The notes: generated by a model from the sequence alone, not told the origin. Shown: positions 1 to 11,060, numbered from the stretch's first letter. The stretch: 64,000 bases of DNA from Microglena sp. YARC (GCA_022414725.1 CM039462.1:127861314-127925313); one strand, 5' to 3'. Numbers and translations are program-made.

Positions 1-1460
1 GGAAGTCAGAAGCCATGGCTACGCAGTAGTAGACTGCTTCATCAACAAGTGAGTAGCTGAGTAGCTGAGTAGGTGAGACTAGGTTGGTTGGTTGGTTGAT
101 GGTTGAGTTGGGGTACTCAGAAGCCATGGCAAGTCAGTAGTAGACTGCTTCATCGACAAGTGAGTAGCTGAGTAGCTGAGATCATTTTGGGTAGTTTGTT
201 TGTTTGTTTGTTGCTTGTTTGTTTGGTTGGTTGGTTGGTTGGTTGGTTGGTTGGTTGGTGAAAGGCTTAGTTGGAGGAACTTAAAAGCCATGGCTACAAA
301 GTAGTAGACTGCTTCATCAACAATTGAGTAGCTGGGTAGCTGAGTTGCAAAGTTACTGAGTAGCTGAGTAGCTGAGACTATGTTGGTTGGTCGGTTGATG
401 ACTCAGTTAGGGTACTCAGAAGCCATGTCAACTCAGTAGTAGACTGCTTCAACGACAAGTGAGTAGCTGAATAGCTGAGTTGCTAAGTAGCTGAGTAGCT
501 GAGATCATTTTGGAAAGTTGGTTGGTTGGTCTGTTGGTTGGCTGGTTGGTTGGTGGAAGGCTTTGTTGGAGGAATTTAGAAGCCATGGCTGCACTGTAGT
601 AGATGGCTTCATCGGCAAGTAAGTAGCTGAATAGCTGAGTTGCCAATTTACTGAGTAGCTGAGACCATGTTGGTTGGTTGGTTGATGACTGAGTTGGGGT
701 GCTCAGAAGCCATGGCAACTCAGTAGTAGACTGTTTCATCGACAAGTGAGTAGCTGAACAGCTGATTTGCTAAGTAGCTGAGTAGCTGAAATCATTTTGG
801 AAAGTTTGTTGGTTGGTCTTTTGGTTGGTTGGTTGGTTGAAGGCTTTGTTGGAGGAATTCAGAAGCCATGGCTGCACAGTAGTAGATGGCTTCATCGGCA
901 AGTAAGTAGCTGAGTAGCTGAGTTGCTAAGTTACTGAGTAGCTGAGTAGCTGAGACCATGTTGATAGGTTGGTTGATGACTGAGTTTGGGTGCTCAGAAG
1001 CCATGGCAACTCAGTAGTAGACAAATTCGAGAGTAGCTGAGTAGCTGAGTTGCTTAGTAGCTGAGTAGCTGAAATCATTTTGGAAAGTTGGTTGGTGGGT
1101 CTGTTGGTTGGTTGGTTGGTTGAAGGCTTTGTTGGAGGAATTCAGAAGCCATGGCTACACAGTAGTAGATGGCTTCATCGGCAAGTAAGTAGCTGAGGAG
1201 CTTAGTTACTGAGTAGCTGAGTAGGTGAGACTATGTTGGTTGGTTGGTTGGTGATTGAGTTGGGGTACTCAGAAGCCATGGCAACTCAGTAGTAAACTGC
1301 TACATCGACAAGTGAGTAGCTGAGTAGCTGAGCAGCTATGTTACTGAGTAGCTGAGTAGGTGAGACCATGTTGGTAGGTTGGTTGATGACTGAGTTGGGG
1401 TGCTCAGAAGCCATGACAACTCAGTAGTAGACAAATTCGAGAGTAGCTGAGTAGCTGACT
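1..1460 (+). repeat. tandem repeat of an exon-donor junction (hydroxylase, upstream exon)
   Basis: About eleven copies of a unit of roughly 120-150 bp. Each holds a degenerate GGCTACGCAGTAGTAGAC and CTTCATCGACAA|GTGAGTAGC. Read in the gene's frame the first copy gives HGYAVVDCFINK, which resembles the GYVVVDxFL strand at the N-end of PHD domains, followed by a strong GTGAGT donor. Between junction copies lie TTGG and GAGTAGCT runs. Confidence 0.7.
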
Positions 1461-1590
1461 TAAATGACTATCCACCCCTGCCCACTCCTTACACCCACCC
1501 AGCTCATTAGCACAATGAATACAAGGCGCAGCCCCCTCCCAATGCCTTCCCTCCCCGTTTTACCCCGCCCCACTCCTCACACCCACCCAG

Positions 1591-1844
1591 GTCATTAGCA
1601 CATCAAATACGAAGCAAAGCCAACTCCGAATTCTTTCGCGGTCGCATGACTGAGTGCAGTAAGCCAGGCCTGCCCCCAGACTGCCTCCACCCTGACAGGC
1701 TGGCAAGTGTGCGGGGCGACCACGCGCACTGGCTGACGCTGAACAAACCACCGGCAGACAGCAGTCCTATGTCAGACCTTCTTGTTGCATTTCAAGAGCT
1801 GCAGGAAGACCTGCAGGAGTATGTGCGCATGAGGAAGCAGGCAG
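1591..1844 (+). CDS. hydroxylase exon with RGDHAHWL motif
   Basis: Acceptor after a C-rich tract (CACCCACCCAG), donor CAG|GTAGGT. It reads from SLAHQIRSK through FFRGRM and [14 protein letters not shown] to MRKQA. It starts with one base completing a codon, which matches the phase of the HGYAVVDCFINK exon edge repeated at 1-1450. An acceptor-side duplicate of its start lies at 1480-1540. Confidence 0.68.
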
Positions 1845-4800
1845 GTAGGTGTTTGTAGCAGTGTGTAGGCATAAGTGGGTGTGGGTGTGCGGGGGTAGGG
1901 GGCTGGTAGGTGCTTGTGGGTGTGTGTGGGTATGTAGGTGTGTGCATGAGGAAGCCGGCAGGCAGGTGGTTGTAGTAGTGTGTAGGCGTAAGTGGGTGTG
2001 GGTGTGCGGGGGTAGGGGGCTGGTAGGTGCTTGTGGGTGTGGGTGGGTATGTGGGTGTGTGCATGAGGAAGCTGGCAGGCAGGTGGTTGTAGCAGTGTGT
2101 AGGTGTATGTGGGTGTGGATGGGTGTGCACATGAGGAAGCCGGCATGTAGGTGGTTGTGGTTTTAGCAGTGTGTAGGCGCAAGTGCGTGTGGTTGTGAGG
2201 GGGTAGGGGGCTGGTAGGTGGTTGTGGGTGTGGGGGGGTATGTGGATGTGCGCATGAGGAAGCCGGCGTGTAGGTGGTGGCAGGATGTGGTTGTGAGGGG
2301 GTAGGGGGCTGGTAGGCGGTTGTGGGTGTGGGGGGGTATGTGGGTTTGCGCATGAGGAAGCCAGCAGGTAGGTGGTTGTGGCAGGGTGTGGATGTGGTTG
2401 TGAGGGGGCAGGGGGCTGGTAGGTGGTTGCGGGGGTGGGTGGTTATGTGGGTGTGCGCTTGAGAAGCCGGCAGGTATGTGGTTATAGCAGTGTGTGGGTG
2501 TGGTTGTGAGGGGGCAGGGGGCTGGTAGGTGGTTGCGGGGGTGGGTGGTTATTTGGGTGTGCGCTTGAGAAGCCGGCAGGTAGGTGGTTGTAGCAGTGTG
2601 TGGGTGTGGGTGTGAGGAGGCAGGGGGCTGGTATATGGTTGCGGGTGTGTGTGGGTATGAGGGTGTGCGCATGAGGAACTGGCAGGTAGGTGGTTGTAGC
2701 AGTAGGTGTATGTGGTTGTGAGGGGGCAGGGGGCTGGTAGGTGGTTGCGGGGGTGTGTGGGTATGCGGGTGTGTGCACGAGGAACCGGCAGGTTGGTGGT
2801 TGTAGCAGTAGGTGTGTGTGGGTGGATGTTGTGAGGTGGTGACCACGCGCACTGGCTAACACTGAATGAACCACCGGCGCCCTGAACAAACCACCACCGG
2901 AGCTAGGTAGCACTGACTACCAAGTAGCAGTGCTACCTAGCGCCAACCCACACACTCTCACACACCACCACCACTTTACCCTCTCTCCCTCACCCCCCTA
3001 TTCATCCCCTTCACCCACCTAAACCTCCCGCTCTCTCCCCCCCCCTCGCCACCACGCAGCCGATTACTAAGTAGCAGTGCTACCAAGCTCCCACCCGCAC
3101 AAAGGAGTACCCCGCCACCAAGATGCATCTCCCCCTCTCTCCCTCATACACCTAACCCTCCCCTTCTCCCCCCCCCCCTTCCCCACCACACAGCCGACTA
3201 CCAAGTAGCAGTGCTACCAAGCTCCCACCCGCACAAAGGAGTACCCCGCCACCGAGACGCGCCTCCCGACGGTGGCAGGGGAGAGGAACGAAAAATAACC
3301 GCTGTAGTGTTCTGTGGCTCCGAAACCCAAACTTCTGGTACTGCCGCTCCTGCTCCCTCCCACCCACCCTACCCGCACCCCTACACGCACACCGGGACCG
3401 GCACCAACCACCCTCCCCACCACCAGGGGGGGGCTCAGGGCGCGATGGGCCAGCATGGGTCCATGGAGGGGGGGCGGTGGCAGGCCCCCCTCCCGGGGGG
3501 GCCTGGGACAACCAGTGGGAGCGGGACCAGCTCAGCCTCCTCGTCCACAGGGGGGGCCTTCAGGATCTGGCCCCCTCGCTTAGGTGGCAGTGCATTGATG
3601 CCAGCGCAACGCAGCCTGACGGGTAGTGAGGCGTCGGAAACATGCAGTGACACATGCTCTGTAAGGTGACCCTGGTGGTTGTTGTTCAAAGTGCTTGTTG
3701 TTGTTGGTGGTGTTTTTTGTTTGCAATGCTTGTTGTTGTTGATGGTGGTGGTGGTTGTGTTATTGTTGTTGGTAGTGGTGGTGGTGGTAGTAATGGTGGT
3801 GGTAGTGGTGGTGCTGTTGATGGTAGTGTTGTTGTTGTCGTTGTTGGTGGTGGTGTTGTTGGTGGTAGTGGTAGTGGTGGTGAGGCGTCGGAAACATGCA
3901 GTGCCACTTGCTCCTCAAGGTAATGGTGGTGGTGGATGGTGTTATTGTTGTTGTTGTTGTTGGTAGTGTTGTTGGTGGTAGTGGTAGTGGTGGTAGTGAG
4001 GCATCGGAAACATGCAGTGACACTTGCTCCTTAAGGTGATGGTGGTGGTGGTGGTATTGGTGGTGCTGTTGATGGTAGTGGTGATGGTGGTGATGCTGTT
4101 GATGGTAGTGGTGGTGGTGGTGGTAGTGGTGGTGGTGGTGGTGGTGGTGGTGGTGGTGGTAGTGTTATCGATGATGGTGGTGGTGGTGGTGGTGGTGGTG
4201 TGGTAGTGGTGGTGGTGGTGGTGGTGGTGGTGGTGGTGGTGGTGTTATTGATGATAGTGGTGGTGGTAGTGATGCGTCAGAAACATGCAGTGACACTTGC
4301 TTCTCAAGGTAATGGTGGTGGTGGTGGTGTTATTGTTGTTGGTAGTGGTGGTGGTGGTGGTGGTGGTGGTGTTATTGATGATAATGGTGGTGGTAGTGAT
4401 GCGTCAGAAACATGCAGTGACACTTGCTTCTCAAGGTAATGGTGGTGGTGGTGGTGTTATTGTTGTTGGTAGTGGTGGTGGTGGTGGTGGTGGTAGTGTT
4501 ATTGATGATAGTGGTGGTGGTAGTGATGCGTCAGAAACATGCAGTGACACTTGCTTCTCAAGGTAATGGTGGTGGTGGTGTTATTGTTGTTGGTAGTGGT
4601 GGTGGTGGTGGTGTTATTGTTGTTGGTCGTGGTAGTGGTGGTGGTGGTGGTGTTATTGTTGTTGGTAGTGGTGGTGGTAGTGATGTGTCAGAAACATGCA
4701 GTGACACTTGCTTCTCAAGGTAATTGTGGTGGTGGTGTTTTTGGTGTTGGTAATGGTGGTGGTGGTGTTATTATTGTTGGTAGTGGTGGTGATGGTATTG

Positions 4801-7800
4801 GTGGTGGTAGTGGTGGTGGTAGTGTTGTTGTTGTTGGTATTAGTGGTGGTGGTAGTGTTGTTGTTGTTGTTGTTGGTATTAGTGGTGGTGGTAGTGTTGT
4901 TGTTGTTGTTGTTGTTGGTATCAGTGGTGGTGGTAGTGTTGTTGTTGTTGTTGTTGTTGTTGGTATTAGTGGTGGTGGTAGTGAGGCGTCGGAAACATGC
5001 AGTGACCCTTGCTCCTTAAGGTGACCCTGGCGGTTGTTGCTCGTATTGCCCGTTGTTGTTGTTGGTGGTGGTTGTTTTTCGTAGTGCTTGTTGTTGTTGG
5101 TGGTGGTGGTGGTTGTTCGTAGTGCTTGGTGGTGGTGGTGGTGGTGTTTGTAGTGCTTGTTGTTGGTGGTGGTGGTGGTGGTGGTGTTTTTCGTAGTGCT
5201 TGTTGTTCTTGTTGGTGGTAGTGGTAGTGTTGTTGTCGTTGTTGGTGGTGGTGGTGTTCGTCGTGCTTGTTGTTGTTGTTGGTGGTGGTGGTAGTGGTGT
5301 TATTTTTGTTGGTGATGGTGTTGGTGGTGGTGTTAGTGTTAGTGGTGGTGGTGTTTGTAGTGGTGTTTTCGTTGTTGTTGTTGGTGTTGGTGGTAGCGTT
5401 GGTGGTGTTTTTGTTATTGGTAATGGTGATGGTGGTGGTGTTATTGTTGTTAGTAGTGGTGGTGGCAGTGCCTTGTTAATCTTGTTGTGGTGTTGGTGTT
5501 AGTGTTATTGCCTTATTGGTGGTGGTGGTGGTAGTGTTTGTAGTGCTTGTTGTTGTTGGTGGTGATGGTGGTGGTGGTGTTTTTCGTAGTGCTTGTTGTT
5601 CTTGTTGGTGGTAGTGGTAGTGTTGTTGGTGGTGGTGGTGGTGGTGGTGTTCGTCGTGCTTGGTGGTGGTGGTGGTGGTGTTAGTGTTAGTGGTGGTGGT
5701 GTTTGTAGTGGTGTTTTCGTTGTTGTTGGTGTTGGTGTTGGTGGTAGCGGTGGTGGTGTTTTTGTTATTGGTAATGGTGATGGTGGTGGTGTTATTGTTG
5801 TTAGTAGTGGTGGTGGCAGTGCCTTGTTAATCTTGTTGGGGTTTTGGTGTTAGTGTTATTGCCTTATTGGTGGTGGTGGTGGTAGTGTTGGTGGTGGTGG
5901 TGGTAGCAGTGTTGTTGTTGGTAGTGGTGTTTTTGTTGTTGTGGTGGTGGTGGTGATGGGAATTATTGTTGTTGGTGTTGGTGATGTTGGTAGTGGTGTT
6001 GGCAGTGCCTTGTTGTTCTAGTTGTGGTGGTGGTGGTGGTGGGAGTTATTGTTGTTGGTAGTGCTTATTGTTGGTATTTGTGGTGTTATTTTTGTTGTGT
6101 TGTTGTTGGTGGTGTTGGTGGTTTTATTTTTTGTGTTGCTGGTATTGTTGTTGGTGGTGTTGGTATTGTTATTGTTGGTGGTGGTGTTATTGTTGTTGTT
6201 GTTGTTGATGGTGGTGGTGATCTTGTTCTTCCCTCTCCTTCTTTTCTTCTGAGTCTGATTCTTCCGATTCTTCTTTTTATTCTGCTGCTGTTGCTGCTGC
6301 TACTTTGTCTTCATTTCCATCATCCTCTCCCTCCCTCTCCCTCTCCCTCTCCGTCAACCTCTCCCTCTCTCCCTCTCCCTCCCTCTCCCTCACTCTCCCT
6401 CCCTTTCCCCTCTTCCTCCCTCTCCCTCCCTCTTCCTCCCTCTCCCTCCCTCCCTCCCTCTCCCTCCCTCCCTCTCCCTCCCTCCCTCTCCCTCCCTCCC
6501 TCTCCCTCTCCCCTCTCCCTCTCCCTCTCCCTCCCTCTCCCTCCCTCCCTCCCTCTCCCTCCCCTCCCTCCCCCCTCCCCCCTTCCCCCCTCCCCCCTCC
6601 TCCCCCTCCCTCCCCTCTCCCTCTCCCTCTCCCTCTCCCTCTCCCTCTCCCTCTCCCTCTCCCTCTCCCTCTCCCTCTCCCTCTCCCTCTCCCTCTCCCT
6701 CTCCCTCCTCCTTCCCTCCTCCTCCTCTCCCCTCCTCTCCCTCTCCCTTGTCCTCATCATCATCGCCACCCCTCAACCATCACACTCACCTCTCACACAG
6801 CCATTCTGTCCCGCCTGTGCAGGTCACACTACTTTGGCATAGGAGGCAGTACGACATCCTCCATGCGTGCCACAATAGGCAACTACAACGATGACGGAGA
6901 AGATACTCTATCACACTTAGCCGAAAGCGTGGATCTCACTTGGGCAGGGGGTACTCACCATGGTGCCCATCCTCCAGAAGGCTTAGAGTGGGTGGACCAG
7001 GTGTGTGTGTGTTTATATGTGTGTGGGTGTGTTAATGTGTGTATATGTGTAGGGGGTTAGTGTTATTATTGGTGGCTATGATGGTGGTGGTGGTGGTGAT
7101 GGTAAAGGTGTTGAATTAGCAGAAAGCGTGGATCTCGCGTGGGCTGGGTACTCACCATGGTGCCCATCCTCCAGAAGGCTTAGAGTGGGTGGACCAGGTG
7201 TGTGTGTGTTAATGTGTGTATATGTGTAGGGGGTTAGTGTTATTATTGGTGGCTATGATGGTGGTGGTGGTGGTGGTGGTAAAGGTGTTGAATTAGCAGA
7301 AAGCGTGGATCTCACGTGGGCTGGGGGTACTCACCATGGTACCCATCTTCCAGAAGGCTTGGAGTGGGTGGACCAGGTGTGTGTGTGTGTGTGTTAATGT
7401 GTGTATATGTATAGGGGGTTAGTGTTATTATTGGTGGTTATGATGGTAGTGGTAGTGGCGGTGGTGGTGTATTAGCAGAAAGCGTGGATCTCACGTTGGC
7501 AGGCGTGGGCAGCAGTGGGTGGGCACGGTGGGCGTGGTCAGGAGTGGGTGGGCACAGAGGGCGTGGGTGGGCACGGTGGGCGTGGGCAGGAGTGGGTGGA
7601 CCAGGTGCGCTTGTGTGTGTGTGTGTGTGGTGGTGGTTGTGGTGGGGTATTTTTATTATTGCTGGTGGTGGTGGTGGGGTATTTGTGGTGGCGATGTGCG
7701 TGTCATGGGCAGGGGGTACCCACCATGGAGCCCATCCTCCTGAAGGCTTGGAGTGGGTGGACCAGGTGCGCTTGTGTTTATGTGTGTGTGTGTGTGTTGG

Positions 7801-10142
7801 GGGGGTGGGGTGGGGGGTAGGGTTGTTATTGGTGGGTGTCTGTGTGTTGGGGGGGGGGGGGGGGGGGGGGAAGGGTGATATGTTGTGGTGGCGGTGTGCT
7901 TGTCGTGGGCAGGGGGGTGCCAACCATGGAGCCCATCCTCCTGAAGGCTTGGAGTGGGTGGACCAGGTGCGCTTGTGTTTATGTGTGTGTGTGGTAGGGG
8001 GGTGGGGTGGGGGGGTAGGGTTTGTTATTGGTGGGTGTCTGTGTGTTGGGGGGGGGGGGGGGGGGGGGGGATATGTTTTGTGGTGGCGGTGTGCTTGTCG
8101 TGGGCAGGGGATGCCCACCATGGAGCCCATCCTCCTGAAGGCTTGGAGTGGGTGGACCAGGTGTGTGTGTGTTGATGTGTGTGTGTGTGTGTGTGTGTGT
8201 GGGGGTGTGTGGAGGGGGGGTAGGGTTGTTATTGGTGGTGGTGTGTGTGTTGGGGGGGGGGGGGGGGGGGGATATGTTTGTGGTGGCGGTGTGCTTGTCA
8301 TGGGCAGGGGGTGCCCACCATGGATCCCACACACCTGAAGGCTTGGAGTGGGTGGACCAGGTGTGTGTGTGTGTTGGTGGGGGGGGTGGTGGGGGGTAGG
8401 GTTGTTACTGGTGGTGGTGTGTGTGTTGGGGGGGGGGGATATGTTTGTGGTGGCGGTGTGCTTGTCATGGGCAGGGGGTGCCCACCATGGAGCCCACGCA
8501 CCTGAAGGCTTGGAGTGGGTGGACCAGGTGTGTGTGTGTGTGTGTTGATATGTGTATTCGTGTGTGAATATGTGCATGGGGTTAGTGTTATTATTGGTGG
8601 CTATGATGATGGTGGTGGTGGTGGTGGTAAAGGTGTTGAATTAGCGGGAAGCGTAGATCTCGCGTGGGCTAGGGGTACCCACCATGGAGCCCATCCTCCT
8701 GAAGGCTTGGAGTGGGTGGACCAGGTGCGCTTGTGGGTGGGTGTGGTGGGTGTGTGTGTGGGGGGGGGGGGGGTAGTGTTGTTATTGCTGCTGCTGCTGC
8801 TGGTGGTGGTGGTGGTGGTGGTGGTGATGTATTTGCCGAGTGGCGATGTGCTTGTCATGGGCAGGGTGTACCCAACATGGAGCCCATCCTCCTGAAGGCT
8901 TGGAGTGGGTGGACCAGGTGCGCTTGTGGGTGTTTGTGTGGGGGGGTGGGGGTGTGTGTGGGGGGGGTATTTGCAGTGGGGGTGTGCTTGTCGTGAACCC
9001 ACCATGGAGCCCATCCTCCAGAAGGCTTGGGGTGGGTGGACCGTGGACCAGGTGAGGCGTGTAACATGCCTTGACACCCTTCGTGGCCTACGCCACATCT
9101 TTTCTCGCGCCGCACAACACACACGCAACACACATAACAGACCACACACTGAAGCACAAACACACACACCACACACATAACAGACCACACAAACAAACAC
9201 ACACACACACATAAACATTCCCACACACGCACATTCTCACTCTCACTCTATCAAATCCTAACACACACACACACACTCACACACACACACACACTCACAC
9301 ACACGTACTTTTATTTTATAGGATGGCGCCATGCTCCTACGTGTAGCTCCCATCACCACCACCCACCCACACTCTCTCACTCTCACACACACAAAGCCTA
9401 ACACACACAGTACCTCCATTATGCAGGATGGCGCCATGGTCCTACATGTTGCACCCATCCCCGGCCGCATGGTCCTCTTCCTATCAGGAGCAGTGGAGCA
9501 TGCCGTCACCCCTTTCGTGGCCAGCAACACCTACTACTACCCACCACCCACCTGCTCTCTCACTCTCTCTCTCACGAATCGTAAATCACCCACATACCTC
9601 CCGTGTGCAGGATGGAGCCATGGTCCTACACGTTGCACTTATCCCCGGTCGCATGGTCCTCTTCCTATCAGGAGCTGTGGAACATGCCGTCACCCCTTTC
9701 CTGGCCAGCAACACCTACTACTACCCACCACCCACCTGCTCTCTCACTCTCACTCTCAAAAATCGTAAATCACCCACATACCTCCCGTGTGCAGGATGGA
9801 GCCATGGTCCTAGATGTTGCACCCATCCCCGGCCGCATTGTCCTCTTCCTATCAGGAGCAGTGGAGCATGCCGTCTCCCCTTTCGTGGCCAGCAACACCT
9901 ACTACTACCCACCACCCACCTGCTCTCTCACTCTCACTCTCTCACGAATCGTAAATCACCCACATACCTCCCGTGTGCAGGATGGCGCCATGGTCCTAGA
10001 TGTTGCACCCATCCCCGGTCGCATGGTCCTCTTCCTATCAGGAGCAGTGGAGCATGCCGTCACCCCTTTCGTGGCCAACACCACTGTGGGCGATGAGAAC
10101 CGGCCTGGCATGCTGGTGTCTGTTACTGCCTGGTTCTCTTAG
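1591..10142 (+). CDS. 2OG-Fe(II) prolyl 4-hydroxylase-like protein (EGLN/PHD type), 5' partial
   Basis: Joined exons 1591-1844, 3212-3665, 6823-7000 and 9981-10142; the first begins mid-codon, so at least one upstream exon lies off the left edge. Members of this family hydroxylate prolyl residues using 2-oxoglutarate, O2 and Fe(II). Seen: RGDHAHWL (family RGDxxxWL) in the first exon, an HRD iron pair in the second, EHAVTP with the distal His and [13 protein letters not shown] with the 2OG-binding Arg in the last. Intron phases 1, 2 and 0 keep one frame from end to end. Odd: a Pro/Gly/Ser-rich stretch and the GGSTTSSMR segment separate the HxD from the C-terminal strands, where family members usually have YLN...W...GG. 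Nearly every splice junction sits in a tandem repeat built from that junction. The fold assignment is firm; substrate and true splicing are inferred. Confidence 0.72.
1928..2842 (+). repeat. tandem repeat of exon 1591-1844 donor junction
   Basis: About nine copies of a roughly 100-bp GT-rich unit, each containing GCGCATGAGGAAGC..GGCAG|GTAGGTG, which is the exon end plus donor at 1820-1850. Confidence 0.75.
2843..3211 (+). repeat. acceptor-side repeats before exon 3212-3665
   Basis: Copies of TAGCAG|TGCTACC at about 2909, 2927, 3069 and the true site 3211. The 3069 copy also carries the next 45 bases of the exon. A fragment of the previous exon (GACCACGCGCACTGGCTAAC, 2844-2863) sits at the left end. 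Confidence 0.65.
3212..3665 (+). CDS. hydroxylase exon with HxD iron-binding motif
   Basis: Acceptor AAGTAGCAG, donor AAG|GTGACC. The frame gives [11 protein letters not shown] followed by KITAVVF, matching the HxD strand and the strand after it in PHD enzymes, then about 110 residues rich in Pro, Gly and Ser. A second possible donor (GTAAGG at 3661) was rejected because it puts the next exon in a frame with a stop. Confidence 0.65.
3626..5025 (+). repeat. donor-junction repeats of exon 3212-3665 in a GGT-rich intron
   Basis: Eight copies of the exon end (GCGTCGGAAACATGCAGTGA then CTTGCTCCTTAAG|GT) at about 3631, 3885, 4003, 4273, 4400, 4526, 4683 and 4985, separated by (GGT)n and (GTT)n. 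Later copies have AAG|GTAATG, also an acceptable donor. Confidence 0.75.
5025..6240 (+). repeat. GGT/GTT trinucleotide-rich intron DNA
   Basis: Continuous imperfect GGT/GTT/GTA triplets, with a duplicated block of about 350 bp (5200-5510 resembles 5590-5870). No gene is visible; long open frames here are triplet-repeat artefacts. Confidence 0.7.
6325..6765 (+). repeat. CCCTCT/CCTCCC polypyrimidine tract
   Basis: Almost pure pyrimidine for about 430 bp, with a regular CCCTCT hexamer array at about 6610-6710. It lies just upstream of the acceptor at 6822 and could act as an oversized polypyrimidine tract. Confidence 0.85.
6823..7000 (+). CDS. hydroxylase internal exon
   Basis: Acceptor CCTGTGCAG, donor CCAG|GTGTGT. 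It encodes [15 protein letters not shown] ... GLEWVDQ in phase with both neighbours. Its last 60 bases and donor recur eleven more times downstream. Confidence 0.6.
6935..9060 (+). repeat. donor-junction repeats of exon 6823-7000
   Basis: Twelve copies (true one included) of CCATCCTCC.GAAGGCTTGG and GTGGACCAG|GTG, with donors near 7001, 7201, 7379, 7604, 7770, 7968, 8161, 8362, 8528, 8722, 8919 and 9053, separated by (GT)n and poly-G runs. Early copies extend further back into the exon. Confidence 0.8.
9322..9980 (+). repeat. acceptor-side repeats of the last hydroxylase exon
   Basis: Partial exon copies start at 9322, 9427, 9611 and 9795 before the true 9981; the last units are about 185 bp. 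Each has a cleavable CAG or TAG acceptor, GATGG.GCCATGGTCCTA and about 110 bases of exon, then runs into ACCTACTACTACCCACCACC. Confidence 0.82.
9981..10142 (+). CDS. hydroxylase last exon, distal His and 2OG Arg
   Basis: Acceptor CCGTGTGCAG. It encodes [20 protein letters not shown], then EHAV and [13 protein letters not shown] and a TAG stop. This is the canonical C-terminal half of the 2OG-Fe(II) fold, with the distal iron-binding His and the Arg that pairs with 2-oxoglutarate. Four upstream partial copies lack the C-terminal end. Confidence 0.75.
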   Translation, partial: DGAMVLDVAPIPGRMVLFLSGAVEHAVTPFVANTTVGDENRPGMLVSVTAWFS

Positions 10143-10760
10143 CCTAGACCCACATTATGGGCAGGGTACAAGTGGCCAACACCACATTATAGGCAGGGTA
10201 GGGCAGGGCTGCTGGCATGCTCTACTTTTATGTGGCGCTGTGTGTAGCAGCATCTAGGCTGCTGGCATGCTCATGTCTGTAAGCGCATGCTTCTCTAAGC
10301 CTGTACCCACCTTGTGGGCTAGGGTAAAAGTGGGTGGCCAAAACCACTGTGGGCAAAACCACTGTGAGAAACGGCCTGACATGCTGATGTCTGTTAGTGC
10401 ATGGTTCTCTTAGCCTTTTAGATTCTTAGCCGTCGTGGGCCAGTATCTCTCGCTGACCCTATTTTTTTGGAGCGGCCACAACTTTTGAACTGAATTCTCG
10501 GTGCCGCTGGTTTGTGTTGGGAGTGTTGTGTCTGTAAGCGCATGCTTCTCTTAGCCTGTACCCACCTTGTGGGCTAGGGTAAAAGTGGGTGGCCAAAACC
10601 ACCGTGGGCGATGAGAAGCGGCCTGACATGCTGGTGTCTGTGAGCGCATGGTTCTCTTAGCCTGTTAGATTCTTAGCAGTCGTGGGTCGGTATCGGTAGT
10701 GGCCACACCATTCAGACTGAATCCTCGGTGCCGCTGGTTTGTGTTGGGAGCTATGTGTCT
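10143..10760 (+). repeat. decayed copies of hydroxylase 3' end and 3' flank
   Basis: The sequence around the stop (GGCATGCTGGTGTCTGTTA, TGGTTCTCTTAGCCT) recurs at about 10340-10420 and 10590-10670 with a shared flank (CGTGGGCCAGTATC, GGTGCCGCTGGTTTGTGTTG). These look like tandem duplicates of the gene's 3' edge. Confidence 0.6.
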
Positions 10761-10799
10761 GTAAGCGCATGGTTCACTTTGCCTCTACTGGCATCCTCT

Positions 10800-11060
10800 A
10801 CAAAAATGAAAAATTGAACATCCAAGAATTGTCACAATGACCTCTAAGGACGTGCCACGGTGGGATTAAGGGAACCGGATCGTAAGTATGCGGTGGTCGA
10901 GCCGACTTCGCATCTAGATTCCAGTTACCGTGCCGGTCGACGACCCTCCGGGCGGGCCCACGCGCACTCAAGGGGGTTCGAACCCAGAACCTGCTGCGAT
11001 TTTTCTCCAGGGTTGCTCTGCCACTGAGCCATTCAGTTCGGATCAGTGATACTGGCATCA
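10800..11060 (-). mobile_element. tRNA-derived SINE
   Basis: On the minus strand a pol III A box TGGCTCAGTGG (11031-11021) and a B box GGTTCGAACCC (about 10985-10974) lie at tRNA-like spacing, followed by a non-tRNA body to about 10800. No cloverleaf with a full acceptor stem is seen, so a SINE head is preferred over a tRNA gene. Confidence 0.6.

Noticed and set aside
3661..3666. GTAAGG at 3661 as the hydroxylase exon donor
   Set aside because: It looks strong but puts the next exon in a frame with a stop after about 23 codons, and the repeat copies preserve AAG|GT instead.
3654..5024. Val/Gly-rich frames resembling collagen-like or glycine-rich proteins
   Set aside because: Triplet GGT repeats read in frame, interrupted at each exon-edge copy by a stop.
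6024..6842. 272-codon open frame (Leu/Val then Ser/Pro/Leu)
   Set aside because: It is translation of GGT/GTT and CTCCCT repeats; an equally long frame exists on the other strand.
7438..8577. 379-codon minus frame rich in His/Pro/Thr
   Set aside because: Reverse complement of the GT-rich hydroxylase intron and its exon-edge repeats.
10970..11045. functional tRNA gene
   Set aside because: A and B boxes are present, but no paired acceptor stem or clear anticodon arm; the similarity continues into a SINE body.
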